Assembly (NCBI RefSeq): GCF_008329905.1
Contig: NZ_CP032155.1
Coordinates: 5,518,001 to 5,582,000 of the forward strand
Direction: 5' to 3'
Length of the DNA stretch: 64,000 nt
From: Mycobacterium sp. ELW1
GTDB lineage: Bacteria; Actinomycetota; Actinomycetes; Mycobacteriales; Mycobacteriaceae
Shown: piece after piece, positions 30,741 through 39,153 of the stretch
Position numbering within the stretch: position 1 is the stretch's first letter
Layout: each line of letters begins with the position of its first letter
Translations under genes and position numbers: made by a program
The notes under the pieces: generated by a model
What the model saw: the letters and a program-made list of their open reading frames with translations, nothing else
Databases searched by the model: none
What the model was told of the DNA's origin: nothing

Positions 30741-32086
30741 GACCCACCCCCGGGCATCATCATCCCCGGCAGGCCTGCTGACGGATTGGTCGCCACGGCC
30801 GCATCGCGGCCGGCCGGAAGGCTGGGTGACTCGGCGGGGGCTGTGGGCACTTCAGCCGGCAGGGGTGGGGCATCGGCGGCTGCAGGTGCTGGAACGCCGG
30901 GGGCGGCAGGCGGGACGAAATCCGGTCGCAGCCATGGCTCGCTGTAGGTGATTTCATTGGGACGCGCCGCTTCCCCGACAATGAGGTTTTCGCCCAGAGG
31001 CGGGAAGTTGAACTGGCGGTTCTTGATAATGGGTGCGAGGTATTGCACGCATAGTTTGGCCGACTGCTCGTTGTTGAGCCGCGATGCTGCCTGAATCGCG
31101 CCGCACAGGAATGTGATTGGGTTGGCGAAGTTGTTGAGGGCAAGCGCCCCGGTCAATGCCGCTTGCGACGGCTGGTAGATGTTGAGGAAGTTCTGGAACG
31201 CGTTGGGGGCGACGTGCAGGGTTTGTTTGATGTCGTCGAGGCTGTCGACCACGGCGGTGGATATCGAGGACAGCTTGTCAGCGCTTGTACTGAGCGCATC
31301 CCGATTGTCGCTGATGAAGCGTTGCACATCGCCGACGGCGCTGTTCAGATCGCGTACAGCCTGACCGACCTGGTTTGGGTCGTCGGCCAACAGAGCGGTC
31401 ACCGCCGCCATGTTGTGATTCAACCGCCCGAGCAGAGTGGAACTGTCCTGCAGTGCTGTCACCAGCACGGCGAGATTTTTCACGGTGCCGAAAGTGTCCT
31501 CACTGTGATCACCCAAGATGGAAAAGGCCTGGGAGACCTTGATCAAGGTGTCCCGGATGTTGGCGCCTTCACCGCGCAGGTTGTCTGCTGCGGTGTTGAT
31601 GAAGGCGCCCAGGGTGCTCACACCGCCAGGTTGGGTGGGCTGAAGCGCGTCGGTGAGCTTCTGCAGTTGGGCGCGGAGGTCGTCCCATTCCACGGGTACG
31701 GCGGTTCGGTCCTGCGGGATGACCGTGCCGCTGGCCATCACCGGCCCACTCGTGTACGGCGGCGTGAGTTGGATGGCGCGAGAGGTGATCAGCTGTGGTG
31801 AGAGGATTGCAGCTCTGGCATCGGCGGGAATCTTGTATTTGCTGTCCACCCAGAAAGTGATCTTGACGCGCTGGGCTTGGGGTTGGATCGTGTCGACTTT
31901 GCCGACCGGTACGCCGAGAATGCGGACTTCATCCCCGGCGAACAAGCCGTTGCTGTTGTCGAAATATCCGACGATGCGTGTCTTGCCGGCGGCGGCTGGT
32001 ATTCGGACTGCCACCATGACTCCGGCAACGAGGCAGGCGGTGAGGACGATCGCTAAACCGATCTTGGCCAGGCGGATGTTGATCAT
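30737..32086 (-). CDS. mceD: Mce family protein MceD
   Basis: 449 residues. The N-terminal helix (LAKIGLAIVLTACLVAGVMV) and MCE domain (RIVGYFDNSNGLFAGDEVRI, LGVPVGKVDTI) are followed by long helices and a Pro/Ala-rich tail typical of MceC/D. It overlaps both neighbours by four bases. Confidence 0.9.
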   Translation of the reverse strand: MINIRLAKIGLAIVLTACLVAGVMVAVRIPAAAGKTRIVGYFDNSNGLFAGDEVRILGVPVGKVDTIQPQAQRVKITFWVDSKYKIPADARAAILSPQLITSRAIQLTPPYTSGPVMASGTVIPQDRTAVPVEWDDLRAQLQKLTDALQPTQPGGVSTLGAFINTAADNLRGEGANIRDTLIKVSQAFSILGDHSEDTFGTVKNLAVLVTALQDSSTLLGRLNHNMAAVTALLADDPNQVGQAVRDLNSAVGDVQRFISDNRDALSTSADKLSSISTAVVDSLDDIKQTLHVAPNAFQNFLNIYQPSQAALTGALALNNFANPITFLCGAIQAASRLNNEQSAKLCVQYLAPIIKNRQFNFPPLGENLIVGEAARPNEITYSEPWLRPDFVPPAAPGVPAPAAADAPPLPAEVPTAPAESPSLPAGRDAAVATNPSAGLPGMMMPGGGS

Positions 32087-33417
32087 TGTCCTGCCCCTGA
32101 TACCGCGGTGGGTCCTGGCGGGTTGGCGGCTGGCGACTCCCCCGGTGCGGGCTGATAGACCGGTGCCGGTGTGGGTTCGGGTGTGGAGGCCAGCCGTGGC
32201 GGTGCTACCGCTGGCGGGCCGGGCGGTGGGCCGCCGGGAGGCGGGGCGGGAAGCGGTTCGCGGTAGGGATAACGGGGGTCGTCGGGTTTGCCGGTGATGG
32301 CGTCGGGCAGCGTGAGGTGGGGCTCGCCGCCTTGGCCTGTGCGGGGCATGGGCAGCGGCAGCGCCGGGGTGCCGGGCTGACCGACCTGCGGGTCGCTGCG
32401 TTGGGACGGCAATAACACGTTGGGATCGAGACCTAGGTCCGAGAAGGCGGCGTCGACGAAGGGCTGCACAAACTGCCCAGGCAGCAGGTTGGCGACGTAG
32501 GCCTTGAAGAACGGGCCGGAGGCCACTGACTCACCCAGTGATAGGGCGTACTGGTTGAGGTACTTGATCGCCTGTTGAACCCGGTCTTTGCGGTTGTCCA
32601 CGATACTAAGGACTCCGTTGAGTTTGTCGAGGGCGGGATGCAGGTGGGCGCGGTTGTCGGCGATGAATCCCGACAGTTGCCGGGCGAAGGCGGAAATGTT
32701 GCGCGAGATCTGCTCCAGCGCAACGCTTTGTGTGCGCAGCTGGGCGAGCAGCGCATCGGTGTTGGCGATCAGGTTGACGACTTGATCGCTGCGCTCGGCC
32801 AGGACTGCTGTGGTTTTCTTGGCATTAGCCAACAGGTTTCGTAATTGCGTGTCGCGGTCGTTGAGGGTCTTGGAGAAGCGCGCGACGCCGTCGATGGCGA
32901 GCCTCAAATTCGCAGGGGTGCCCTCAAACGTGTGCGACAGGGTGTCGAGCGCATCGGAGACCTGCGTGGTGTTCAGGTCGCTGATCGTGGCGGACAGGTC
33001 GCCCAGGGCGTCGGGCAGTTGGTAGGGAGCCGTCGTCCGATCGACGGGGATCGCTGCCGACAGGGGGCCCTCACCGCGCGGAGTGATCTCGAGAAACTTC
33101 GCGCCCAGTAGGCTTTTCGTCTTGATCGCGGCCTCGGTTCGATCGCCCAAATGCACATCGGAACCGACGTCGAAGGTGACCCGCACCCGAGCTCCGTCGA
33201 GCTCGACGCTGTTGACTTCGCCTTCCCGCAGTCCGAGGACGTGAACAGGGGCGCCGGGTTGTAAGCCGCCGGCTTCGGCGAAGTACGCCGAGAAGGTCTG
33301 CGTCGAGTTGACGAACGGCAGGTGCTTGTATTCGAGGGCAACAGTGACGGTGCCCACGACCATCACCAGGCCGATCGCGCCGAGGACCACGGGGTTGCGT
33401 TCAGAGAAGGCTTTCAT
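32083..33417 (-). CDS. mceC: Mce family protein MceC
   Basis: About 444 residues from the ATG at 33417 (MKAFSERNPVVLGAIGLVMV), which overlaps the mceB stop as ATGA. The MCE domain shows FSAYFAEAGGLQPGAPVHVL and LREGEVNSVELD. The C-terminal 110 residues are very Pro-rich, as in other MceC proteins, and probably reach into the cell wall. Confidence 0.9.
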   Translation of the reverse strand: MKAFSERNPVVLGAIGLVMVVGTVTVALEYKHLPFVNSTQTFSAYFAEAGGLQPGAPVHVLGLREGEVNSVELDGARVRVTFDVGSDVHLGDRTEAAIKTKSLLGAKFLEITPRGEGPLSAAIPVDRTTAPYQLPDALGDLSATISDLNTTQVSDALDTLSHTFEGTPANLRLAIDGVARFSKTLNDRDTQLRNLLANAKKTTAVLAERSDQVVNLIANTDALLAQLRTQSVALEQISRNISAFARQLSGFIADNRAHLHPALDKLNGVLSIVDNRKDRVQQAIKYLNQYALSLGESVASGPFFKAYVANLLPGQFVQPFVDAAFSDLGLDPNVLLPSQRSDPQVGQPGTPALPLPMPRTGQGGEPHLTLPDAITGKPDDPRYPYREPLPAPPPGGPPPGPPAVAPPRLASTPEPTPAPVYQPAPGESPAANPPGPTAVSGAGQ

Positions 33418-34472
33418 TTTGGCGCGCACCTCCCGGTGGATTGCTCGGCCAACTTGACGTAGACCGGTTGGCCGCCTTTACCGTTGACCTTCAGCAGCAG
33501 ATCGCACAGGTAGAAGGTGAAATAGTCGCCATAGATGCCCAGTCGGGTCAGGGTCTTGTAGGTGTCGGGCAATGTGTTGAGCAGATTGTCGACGTAGTCG
33601 TGGTCTGCGACCACGATCCCGGCCGTGCGATCGGTCTGTTGAACAGTGTCGCGGATCGCTGGCCGGGCCTGACCGAGCAGGTCGGCGACGGTCCCTGCTG
33701 CGGCGTTGGTGTAGGCGACCGCGTTCGTGATGTCGCTGCGACGGGCGGCGAGGCCTTGCACCAGTGCCGAGAGTGAATCCACCGCTTTGGTGAACTGGCC
33801 ACTCTGATCGCCCAATGAACCCAGCACCGTGTTGAGGTTGGTGATCACACTCTCTATCAAGGTGTCTCGATCGGCGAGGGTGTGGGTGACGGCCGCGGTT
33901 TGATCAAGGAACGAGCCGATGGTCGCGCCCTCTCCCTGGAAGGCTTCAATCAGTTGCGCGGACAACGCATTGACCTGCTGTGGGTTGAGCGCGCGAAACA
34001 GCGGTCGGAACCCACCCAGCAGGGTGTCCAGATCCAGAGCAGGCTGGGTACGGTCGACCGCGATGGTCTGGCCCGCATTAAGGCGCGCGACGCTGCCGGC
34101 GCCCTGTTCCAGCGCCAGGTACCGACCGCCGATCGGGTCGGCCCATCTGATGGCAGCTCGCGTGCCCTGGGTGAGCACGACCGTGTCGTCAGCGGAGAAT
34201 TCCACCACCGCAACGGTGTCGTGGAGTGAAATCTCTTTGACCTTGCCGACCTCGACCCCGGCGATCCGCACCAGGTTGCCGGCCTGCAGCCCGGTGACGT
34301 TGGTGAACTCGGCGCGGTAGGTACTTTCGGGTCGGAACCTCAGTTGGGAGAAGATCGCCAGCGCAGCGAATGTACCCAGCAGGCATACCACCGTGAATAC
34401 GGCGAACCGCCAAGCGGCCGGAACGAGTTTGTCTTTCACGGCTGCGTTTCCTTCATCGCTCGTCTGCGTCAC
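33414..34472 (-). CDS. mceB: Mce family protein MceB
   Basis: 352 residues, the shortest Mce protein of the operon as usual for MceB, without a Pro-rich tail. The N-terminal helix AVFTVVCLLGTFAALAIF and the MCE domain (YRAEFTNVTGLQAGNLVRIA, EVGKVKEISL) are clear. The conserved cysteines near the end (LCDLLLK, GRCAPK) also fit MceB. Overlaps mceA and mceC. Confidence 0.9.
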   Translation of the reverse strand: MTQTSDEGNAAVKDKLVPAAWRFAVFTVVCLLGTFAALAIFSQLRFRPESTYRAEFTNVTGLQAGNLVRIAGVEVGKVKEISLHDTVAVVEFSADDTVVLTQGTRAAIRWADPIGGRYLALEQGAGSVARLNAGQTIAVDRTQPALDLDTLLGGFRPLFRALNPQQVNALSAQLIEAFQGEGATIGSFLDQTAAVTHTLADRDTLIESVITNLNTVLGSLGDQSGQFTKAVDSLSALVQGLAARRSDITNAVAYTNAAAGTVADLLGQARPAIRDTVQQTDRTAGIVVADHDYVDNLLNTLPDTYKTLTRLGIYGDYFTFYLCDLLLKVNGKGGQPVYVKLAEQSTGRCAPK

Positions 34473-35872
34473 GGTGTTGGCCCTGCCGTAGTGGGGACGT
34501 TCGGTGGGGGCGCAGGCGGCTGTTCTGCTGGCGATGCGGTGTCTGGTTGAGGTGCAGGCGGCACTCCCGGGTAAAGGGGCACGCCGCCGGGGCCGTAGAG
34601 CGGAGCCCCGTAGGGAGGGGCACCCGGGTAGGGCACCGGTCCGATTGCGGGAGGGCCCATCCCACGCATGCTTGGCGGTTCAGGCACAGCGCGGGTGGCA
34701 GGGAAATAGTCGACGTACCATGGGTGGCCGATGCCGGGGTTGGGCCGCCAGTCCAGGCCTGTGCCCCACCCGGTATTGGTGATGAGTTTGCGCACCGGGA
34801 AGTTCGTGCGCACGTCGGGCAGCGAACCGCAGCTCGGTTTGCCGCCAGGACCACCTTTAGCCGCGACGATCGGCAGGTTCTGCGGATAGCGATACGGGTC
34901 GTCCCCCAGCAGCAGCGCAGCGTCGAGGATGATGGACTTGCCGTTGCCGCCGATGGCTTCGTAGCCGCCGTGGTCGAGGAAGAACTTCGCTCCTTGCAGC
35001 AAGCAGGTGTACTCCGGGTTGTACTTCAACAAGAGATCTGTCGTCGGCGCCAGCCTATTGATCCCCTGTACCAAGTTGTCCTTGTTGGGGGCCAGCAAGT
35101 TGGTGGCGTCGGTCGAGAATCCAATTGCGTTGAGCAGCAACGCATCGAGGTCCTTGGCATGGCCGGTGATCATGCTGCTTGTGGTGCTGGCGGCGTCGAG
35201 GGTGGCGAGGATGTCCTGGGCGGCGGCGCCGTAGGCGTCGGTGAAGCCTTTGAATGAGCGCCAATCTTGAGCGACTGTGTCCATTCGGGGATTGAGCGCC
35301 AGCAGTACCTCATTGGCGGCGCTTGTCGCTTCACCGATGCGGGGTCCCTGGCCCCGGACCCCGTCGGCCAATGCAGTCAGTGTGGCATTGAGTTTGGCGA
35401 CGTCGATTTGATGCAATACACCGACCAGGTTTTCGAATACGGTGTTGACTTCGGTGCTGACATTGCGCGCCTGCAGAATCTGTCCGGCCCTTAGCCGTTG
35501 CGGGCTCGGGTCGTCCGGATAAATCAGGTCGACATACTTCGCGCCGAACGCTGTGGTGGCTCGGATCTCGGCACCGACGTTGGCCGGGATGAACCGGAGC
35601 TGATCGGGGAACATCTCGAGTTTCAGGCTCACCGGCTGCGCGCCGCCCGTGACAGCCGCTACCCGGCCGACCTCGACGCCGCGCAGCTTGACCTTTGCCC
35701 CGGACTCCAACACCAAACCCGTTCGGTCCGAGGCTAAGGTGACGGGCGCGTAGTTGGTGAAGGTGCCGGCGAACAGGCCGAGACAGATTGCGACAATCGT
35801 TGCGAGAACCACGAATAGCATTGCCGTCCACCACAGCGGGTGGACGTGTCGAGGTGAGTGCGCCGCGCTCAT
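34469..35872 (-). CDS. mceA: Mce family protein MceA
   Basis: 467 residues. A transmembrane helix (MLFVVLATIVAICLGLFAG) precedes the MCE domain (VLESGAKVKLRGVEVGRVAA) and the needle region, which holds the MceA-type segment NPEYTCLLQGAKFFLD. The tail is Pro/Gly-rich. It follows yrbEB by seven bases. The first Mce subunit is usually needed for assembly of the complex. Confidence 0.9.
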   Translation of the reverse strand: MSAAHSPRHVHPLWWTAMLFVVLATIVAICLGLFAGTFTNYAPVTLASDRTGLVLESGAKVKLRGVEVGRVAAVTGGAQPVSLKLEMFPDQLRFIPANVGAEIRATTAFGAKYVDLIYPDDPSPQRLRAGQILQARNVSTEVNTVFENLVGVLHQIDVAKLNATLTALADGVRGQGPRIGEATSAANEVLLALNPRMDTVAQDWRSFKGFTDAYGAAAQDILATLDAASTTSSMITGHAKDLDALLLNAIGFSTDATNLLAPNKDNLVQGINRLAPTTDLLLKYNPEYTCLLQGAKFFLDHGGYEAIGGNGKSIILDAALLLGDDPYRYPQNLPIVAAKGGPGGKPSCGSLPDVRTNFPVRKLITNTGWGTGLDWRPNPGIGHPWYVDYFPATRAVPEPPSMRGMGPPAIGPVPYPGAPPYGAPLYGPGGVPLYPGVPPAPQPDTASPAEQPPAPPPNVPTTAGPTP

Positions 35873-35879
35873 AGTCGCC

Positions 35880-36734
35880 CTATCCCGACAGGTGAAAGTT
35901 GCCGGACTGGCCGTAGATGGCCAGTGTCATGAGCAGGATGACGAACACCGCGGAGATCAAGGACGCGCGTACTGCGCGCCCAACCGCTTCGCCGACGCCT
36001 GCCGGTCCGCCTGAGGCGGTGAAGCCGTAGTAGGTGTGAATCAGCATGATGACCACCGCCATGACGATTACCTGGACGAACGACCAGACCATGTCGGTCG
36101 GGTTGAGGAAGGTGGTGAAATAGTGGTCATAGACGCCGGTTGATTGGCCGTAGATGAATGTGGTCCCGAATCGGGCGGCGAGAAATGACATCAGCATCGC
36201 CACGCATTACAGCGGGACGACTACGATGACCCCGGCGATGACCCGGTTGGCAGCCAGGTAGGCCACCGATCGGATGCCGATAACCTCGAGAGCGTCGATC
36301 TCCTCGTTGATCCGCATCGCCCCCAGTTGCGCGGTGGCGCCGGCGCCGATCGTGGCTGCCAATCCGATAGCGGCGATCGATGGCGCGATGAGCCGCACAT
36401 TGAAGTAGGCCGAGGCGAATCCGGTTAGGGCCTCTACTCCGATGTTGGAGAATTGGGTGTAACCCTGGACGGCGATCAGTGCACCGGTCGACAAGGTCAG
36501 GAAAGCGACGATGACGACAGTTCCGCCGATCACCGCCAACGCTCCCGCGCCCAGGCTCATCGTCGCGATCAACCGCAGCAATTCCGTTTTGTATTTGGCG
36601 AATACGGTCGGGATGGACCAGATGGTGTCAGCAAAAAATTGGGCCTGGGCGCCGATGCGGGTCAGTCCGTCTAGGACCGCGGCTGCTTTCCGGCGAAGCC
36701 TTGGCTGCGGTGTGCTGGGCACGCCGGCGCTCAT
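35880..36734 (-). pseudogene. yrbEB: YrbEB permease with an in-frame stop codon
   Basis: Membrane permease (MlaE/YrbE family) of the Mce transporter. The frame runs 175 residues from ATG 36734 to VVVPL, then a TAA at 36209-36207, and continues in the same frame with CVAMLMSFLAARFGTTFIYG to a normal C-terminus at 35880 (284 residues in all with readthrough). Other YrbE proteins typically have Tyr at this point (PLYC), so one base change TAC to TAA explains it. The EQ-loop-like region AQLGAMRINEEIDALEVIG is intact. If real, it disables the transporter unless suppressed. The start overlaps yrbEA by four bases. Confidence 0.85.
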
Positions 36735-37600
36735 ATGGTTGCCTGAACGCCGACAGCCGTCGCGATGATGTTGATCGCGAACAGCGCCATGAATGTGAAG
36801 ACGACAGTCTCGTTAACCGCGTTGCCGACGCCGGCCGGTCCGCCGCCGACCGACATACCTTTGTAGCACGCGATGAGGCCGGCACTGAGGCCGAACAATG
36901 CCGCCTTGATGATGGAGATGACCACGTCGGCTCCCCCGGTGATCAACGTCAGTCCTGCGACGAACGCTCCTGGTGTCACATGTTGGATGAACACGGCGAA
37001 CGAGAAGCTTCCGGTCAGACCGACCAGGATGACGATCGAGGACAGCAGCGTCGCGACGACGGTCGCCGCGAGAACGCGCGGCACGACCAGGGCTTGAATC
37101 GGGTCGATGCCCATAACCTTCAGCGCGTCGAGTTCCTCGCGGATGGTCCGCGCCCCCAGGTCGGCGCACATCGCGGTTGCACCGGCGCCGGCAACTACCA
37201 ATACGGTCACGACCGGCCCTAGCTGGGAGACGACCCCGTAGGCGGCGCCTGTGCCTGACAAGTCCGCCGCTCCCAGCTCGACCAGCAAGATGTTGAACGT
37301 GAAGACGAGCAACACGGTGAACGGGATGGCCAACAGTATGGTCGGAAGTAGGGAGACGCGGGCTACGAACCACGCCTGCAGCAAGAATTCTCGCCAGGCA
37401 AACGGCTTCGTCACGATCGCCGCGAAGGTGTCCAACGACATGCCGACGAAACCGCCGAAGGCGCGGACCGGTTTGGACGCGATGGTGTCGTAACGCCTCC
37501 GCAACCGGCCTGCGCCACCCGGCCGATGCCGAGATACCGGGTCGGGCACTTCCGAGCTTGCAGCCGGGACGGCGGGTCCACCCAACTGCAACCCACCCAT
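36731..37600 (-). CDS. yrbEA: YrbEA permease of the Mce transporter
   Basis: 289 residues, MlaE/YrbE-type permease with five to six transmembrane segments. The coupling segment MCADLGARTIREELDALKVM contacts the ATPase MceG, which is encoded elsewhere. The ATG at 37600 is preceded by AGGAGGT. First gene of the eight-gene operon yrbEA to mceF; the promoter must lie in 37601-37700, where a CTAAA/CTTAG inverted repeat is present. Confidence 0.9.
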   Translation of the reverse strand: MGGLQLGGPAVPAASSEVPDPVSRHRPGGAGRLRRRYDTIASKPVRAFGGFVGMSLDTFAAIVTKPFAWREFLLQAWFVARVSLLPTILLAIPFTVLLVFTFNILLVELGAADLSGTGAAYGVVSQLGPVVTVLVVAGAGATAMCADLGARTIREELDALKVMGIDPIQALVVPRVLAATVVATLLSSIVILVGLTGSFSFAVFIQHVTPGAFVAGLTLITGGADVVISIIKAALFGLSAGLIACYKGMSVGGGPAGVGNAVNETVVFTFMALFAINIIATAVGVQATI

Positions 37601-37661
37601 CGTGTTTACCTCCTGAGACGAGCCGCCGCGGGCAACAGAGCCAACTGTCGAACTACCAAAA

Positions 37662-37676
37662 CTAAATTAGACTTAG
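37662..37676. promoter_or_regulatory. Candidate operator upstream of the mce operon
   Basis: CTAAATTAGACTTAG is an inverted repeat (CTAAA / CTTAG, 5-base spacer) 62 bases upstream of the yrbEA start. It resembles the palindromes at 41144, 49809, 49963 and 60974. The function is inferred from recurrence and position. Confidence 0.5.
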
Positions 37677-37898
37677 CCCACACCAATTGCAACATCCCGT
37701 GCTGTTACTTGGGACGATGGCGCACTGAGGCCTTCGTTTTGCTGCCGTGAAGATCGCTTTTTCGGTCGTCAATTAGGTACTGCACATCCAGCCCGGGCGG
37801 GCTCGTCGTTGCCGTGGCCGCTCGGGCGACCGCCGGGCGGGGTAACCGGTCGAGCAGAAGCTGCTCACGCCGAACCGAGCATGGTTGCCATCAACCAA

Positions 37899-37912
37899 AT
37901 TCTAACTAGAAT
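37899..37912. promoter_or_regulatory. Perfect 14-base palindrome upstream of the divergent membrane protein
   Basis: ATTCTAACTAGAAT has perfect 6-base arms separated by AC, about 40 bases before the likely TTG start at 37950, followed by AT-rich sequence. Its half-site TTCTA differs from the CTAAA motif but it may be a regulator site. Confidence 0.45.
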
Positions 37913-37949
37913 AATAGGTGTTTACACAGGCGAGGGATTGGGGATCGGC

Positions 37950-38705
37950 TTGATTAATAGATGGTCACAGCGGATTTGTGTTTGGAGTGGGGTTCTGTTC
38001 GCTGCCTTATTCTTCGTCGGTTTCGGTCTCATTGCACGGTACATTCCGCCCCCTGATCCGGCGCGCTCGGCAATTGACGTTGCATCCTTCTACCGCGACC
38101 ACGCCAACGCCATCCGGGCCGGGATGATCCTGAGCATGTACGGGCTGGTGTTCTTTGTGCCCTTTACCGCGGCAATCTCGGTGCAGCTGAAGAGAATCGA
38201 GGGACAGCACACGCCGCTGTCCTATGCACAGCTCGGAATCGGTTGCACATTGCCGGTGGCGTTTTTCCCGGCGCTCTACTATTTCCAGGTCGCCGCCTAT
38301 CGGCCGGAGCGGTCCGCGGAGGCGGTTCAGACACTTAACGACATGGGATGGCTCCCCTTCACCGGAATCGTCTACGCGATTTTCGTGCAGAACCTCGTCA
38401 TCGGTATAGCGGTGCTATCCGACCGGCGGGGCAGCCCGGTGTTCCCGCGGTGGTATGGCTACTTTTGCCTCTGGACGGCGCTGCTGTACTGCCCAGCGAG
38501 TTTAGATGTGTTCTTCCAAGCAGGGCCGCTGGCATGGAACGGACTGTTCTCCTGGTGGCTGTCGTTGGTGGCATTCTTCGCCTGGATCGTGGTGACCGTT
38601 GTGATCACGCTGCAGGCCATCACCAGACAACATCTCAGCGACCAGGCTCAGACGGAACCGACGGATTCGCCAGCGTCCGTGGGCGGTGAGCCTTCGCTCG
38701 CCTAA
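37950..38705 (+). CDS. Six-helix membrane protein of unknown function
   Basis: About 251 residues from a TTG at 37950 (MINRWSQRICVWSG); the frame is open to 37809 but upstream residues do not look like protein. Six hydrophobic segments are visible, including VLFAALFFVGFGLIA, MILSMYGLVFFVPFTAAI, LYYF, GIVYAIFVQNLVIGIAVL, CLWTALLYCP and LVAFFAWIVVTVVIT, with the motif YIPPPDPARSA after the first. Similar proteins are often found beside actinobacterial steroid and aromatic clusters (recollection). Divergent from the mce operon. Transport or sensing is possible; no function can be given. Confidence 0.65.
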   Translation: MINRWSQRICVWSGVLFAALFFVGFGLIARYIPPPDPARSAIDVASFYRDHANAIRAGMILSMYGLVFFVPFTAAISVQLKRIEGQHTPLSYAQLGIGCTLPVAFFPALYYFQVAAYRPERSAEAVQTLNDMGWLPFTGIVYAIFVQNLVIGIAVLSDRRGSPVFPRWYGYFCLWTALLYCPASLDVFFQAGPLAWNGLFSWWLSLVAFFAWIVVTVVITLQAITRQHLSDQAQTEPTDSPASVGGEPSLA

Positions 38706-39153
38706 CCTCGCTGCCCGCCAGTCCAGCCACACCGCGTGTGGCCTCATCCATACGCGGCACCGCCCTCCCACGCCGCAGCGACGCATCAGCGGCGTGCACT
38801 CGTGGCGTACTCATGACTCTGGAGCCCTGTCATGAGATTCGTCTTGCCGACTGGCGTCGGTGCGGCAACGAGGATGCAGGCACCGGTTCCCACGCCGCGG
38901 AACCAAAGGCAGCCGGCGACCCGCACCCCAGGGAATCTGCAGCCGCGCAGCCTGATTCGGTAGTACGCGCACGACGGGCTACCGCCGGCCACCCGGTTTC
39001 AAGACGTGCATTGCATGGGTCTAAGCGGCCGCATCGACTGACCGGACACGGAAAGTCGAGGAGCCGGCGACCCACGCAGTGCGGATGCCGCGCCACCACG
39101 CCGAAGCCAGCGATGGGGTGGCGGATTCGGCGTGGTGGGCCACGGGCGTGGCG
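38706..39153. other. Unassigned 450-base spacer
   Basis: Between the membrane protein gene and the convergent monooxygenase gene no convincing gene, repeat or RNA was found. Frames that stay open here are short and rich in Arg and Pro, typical of chance frames in GC-rich DNA. Confidence 0.4.
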
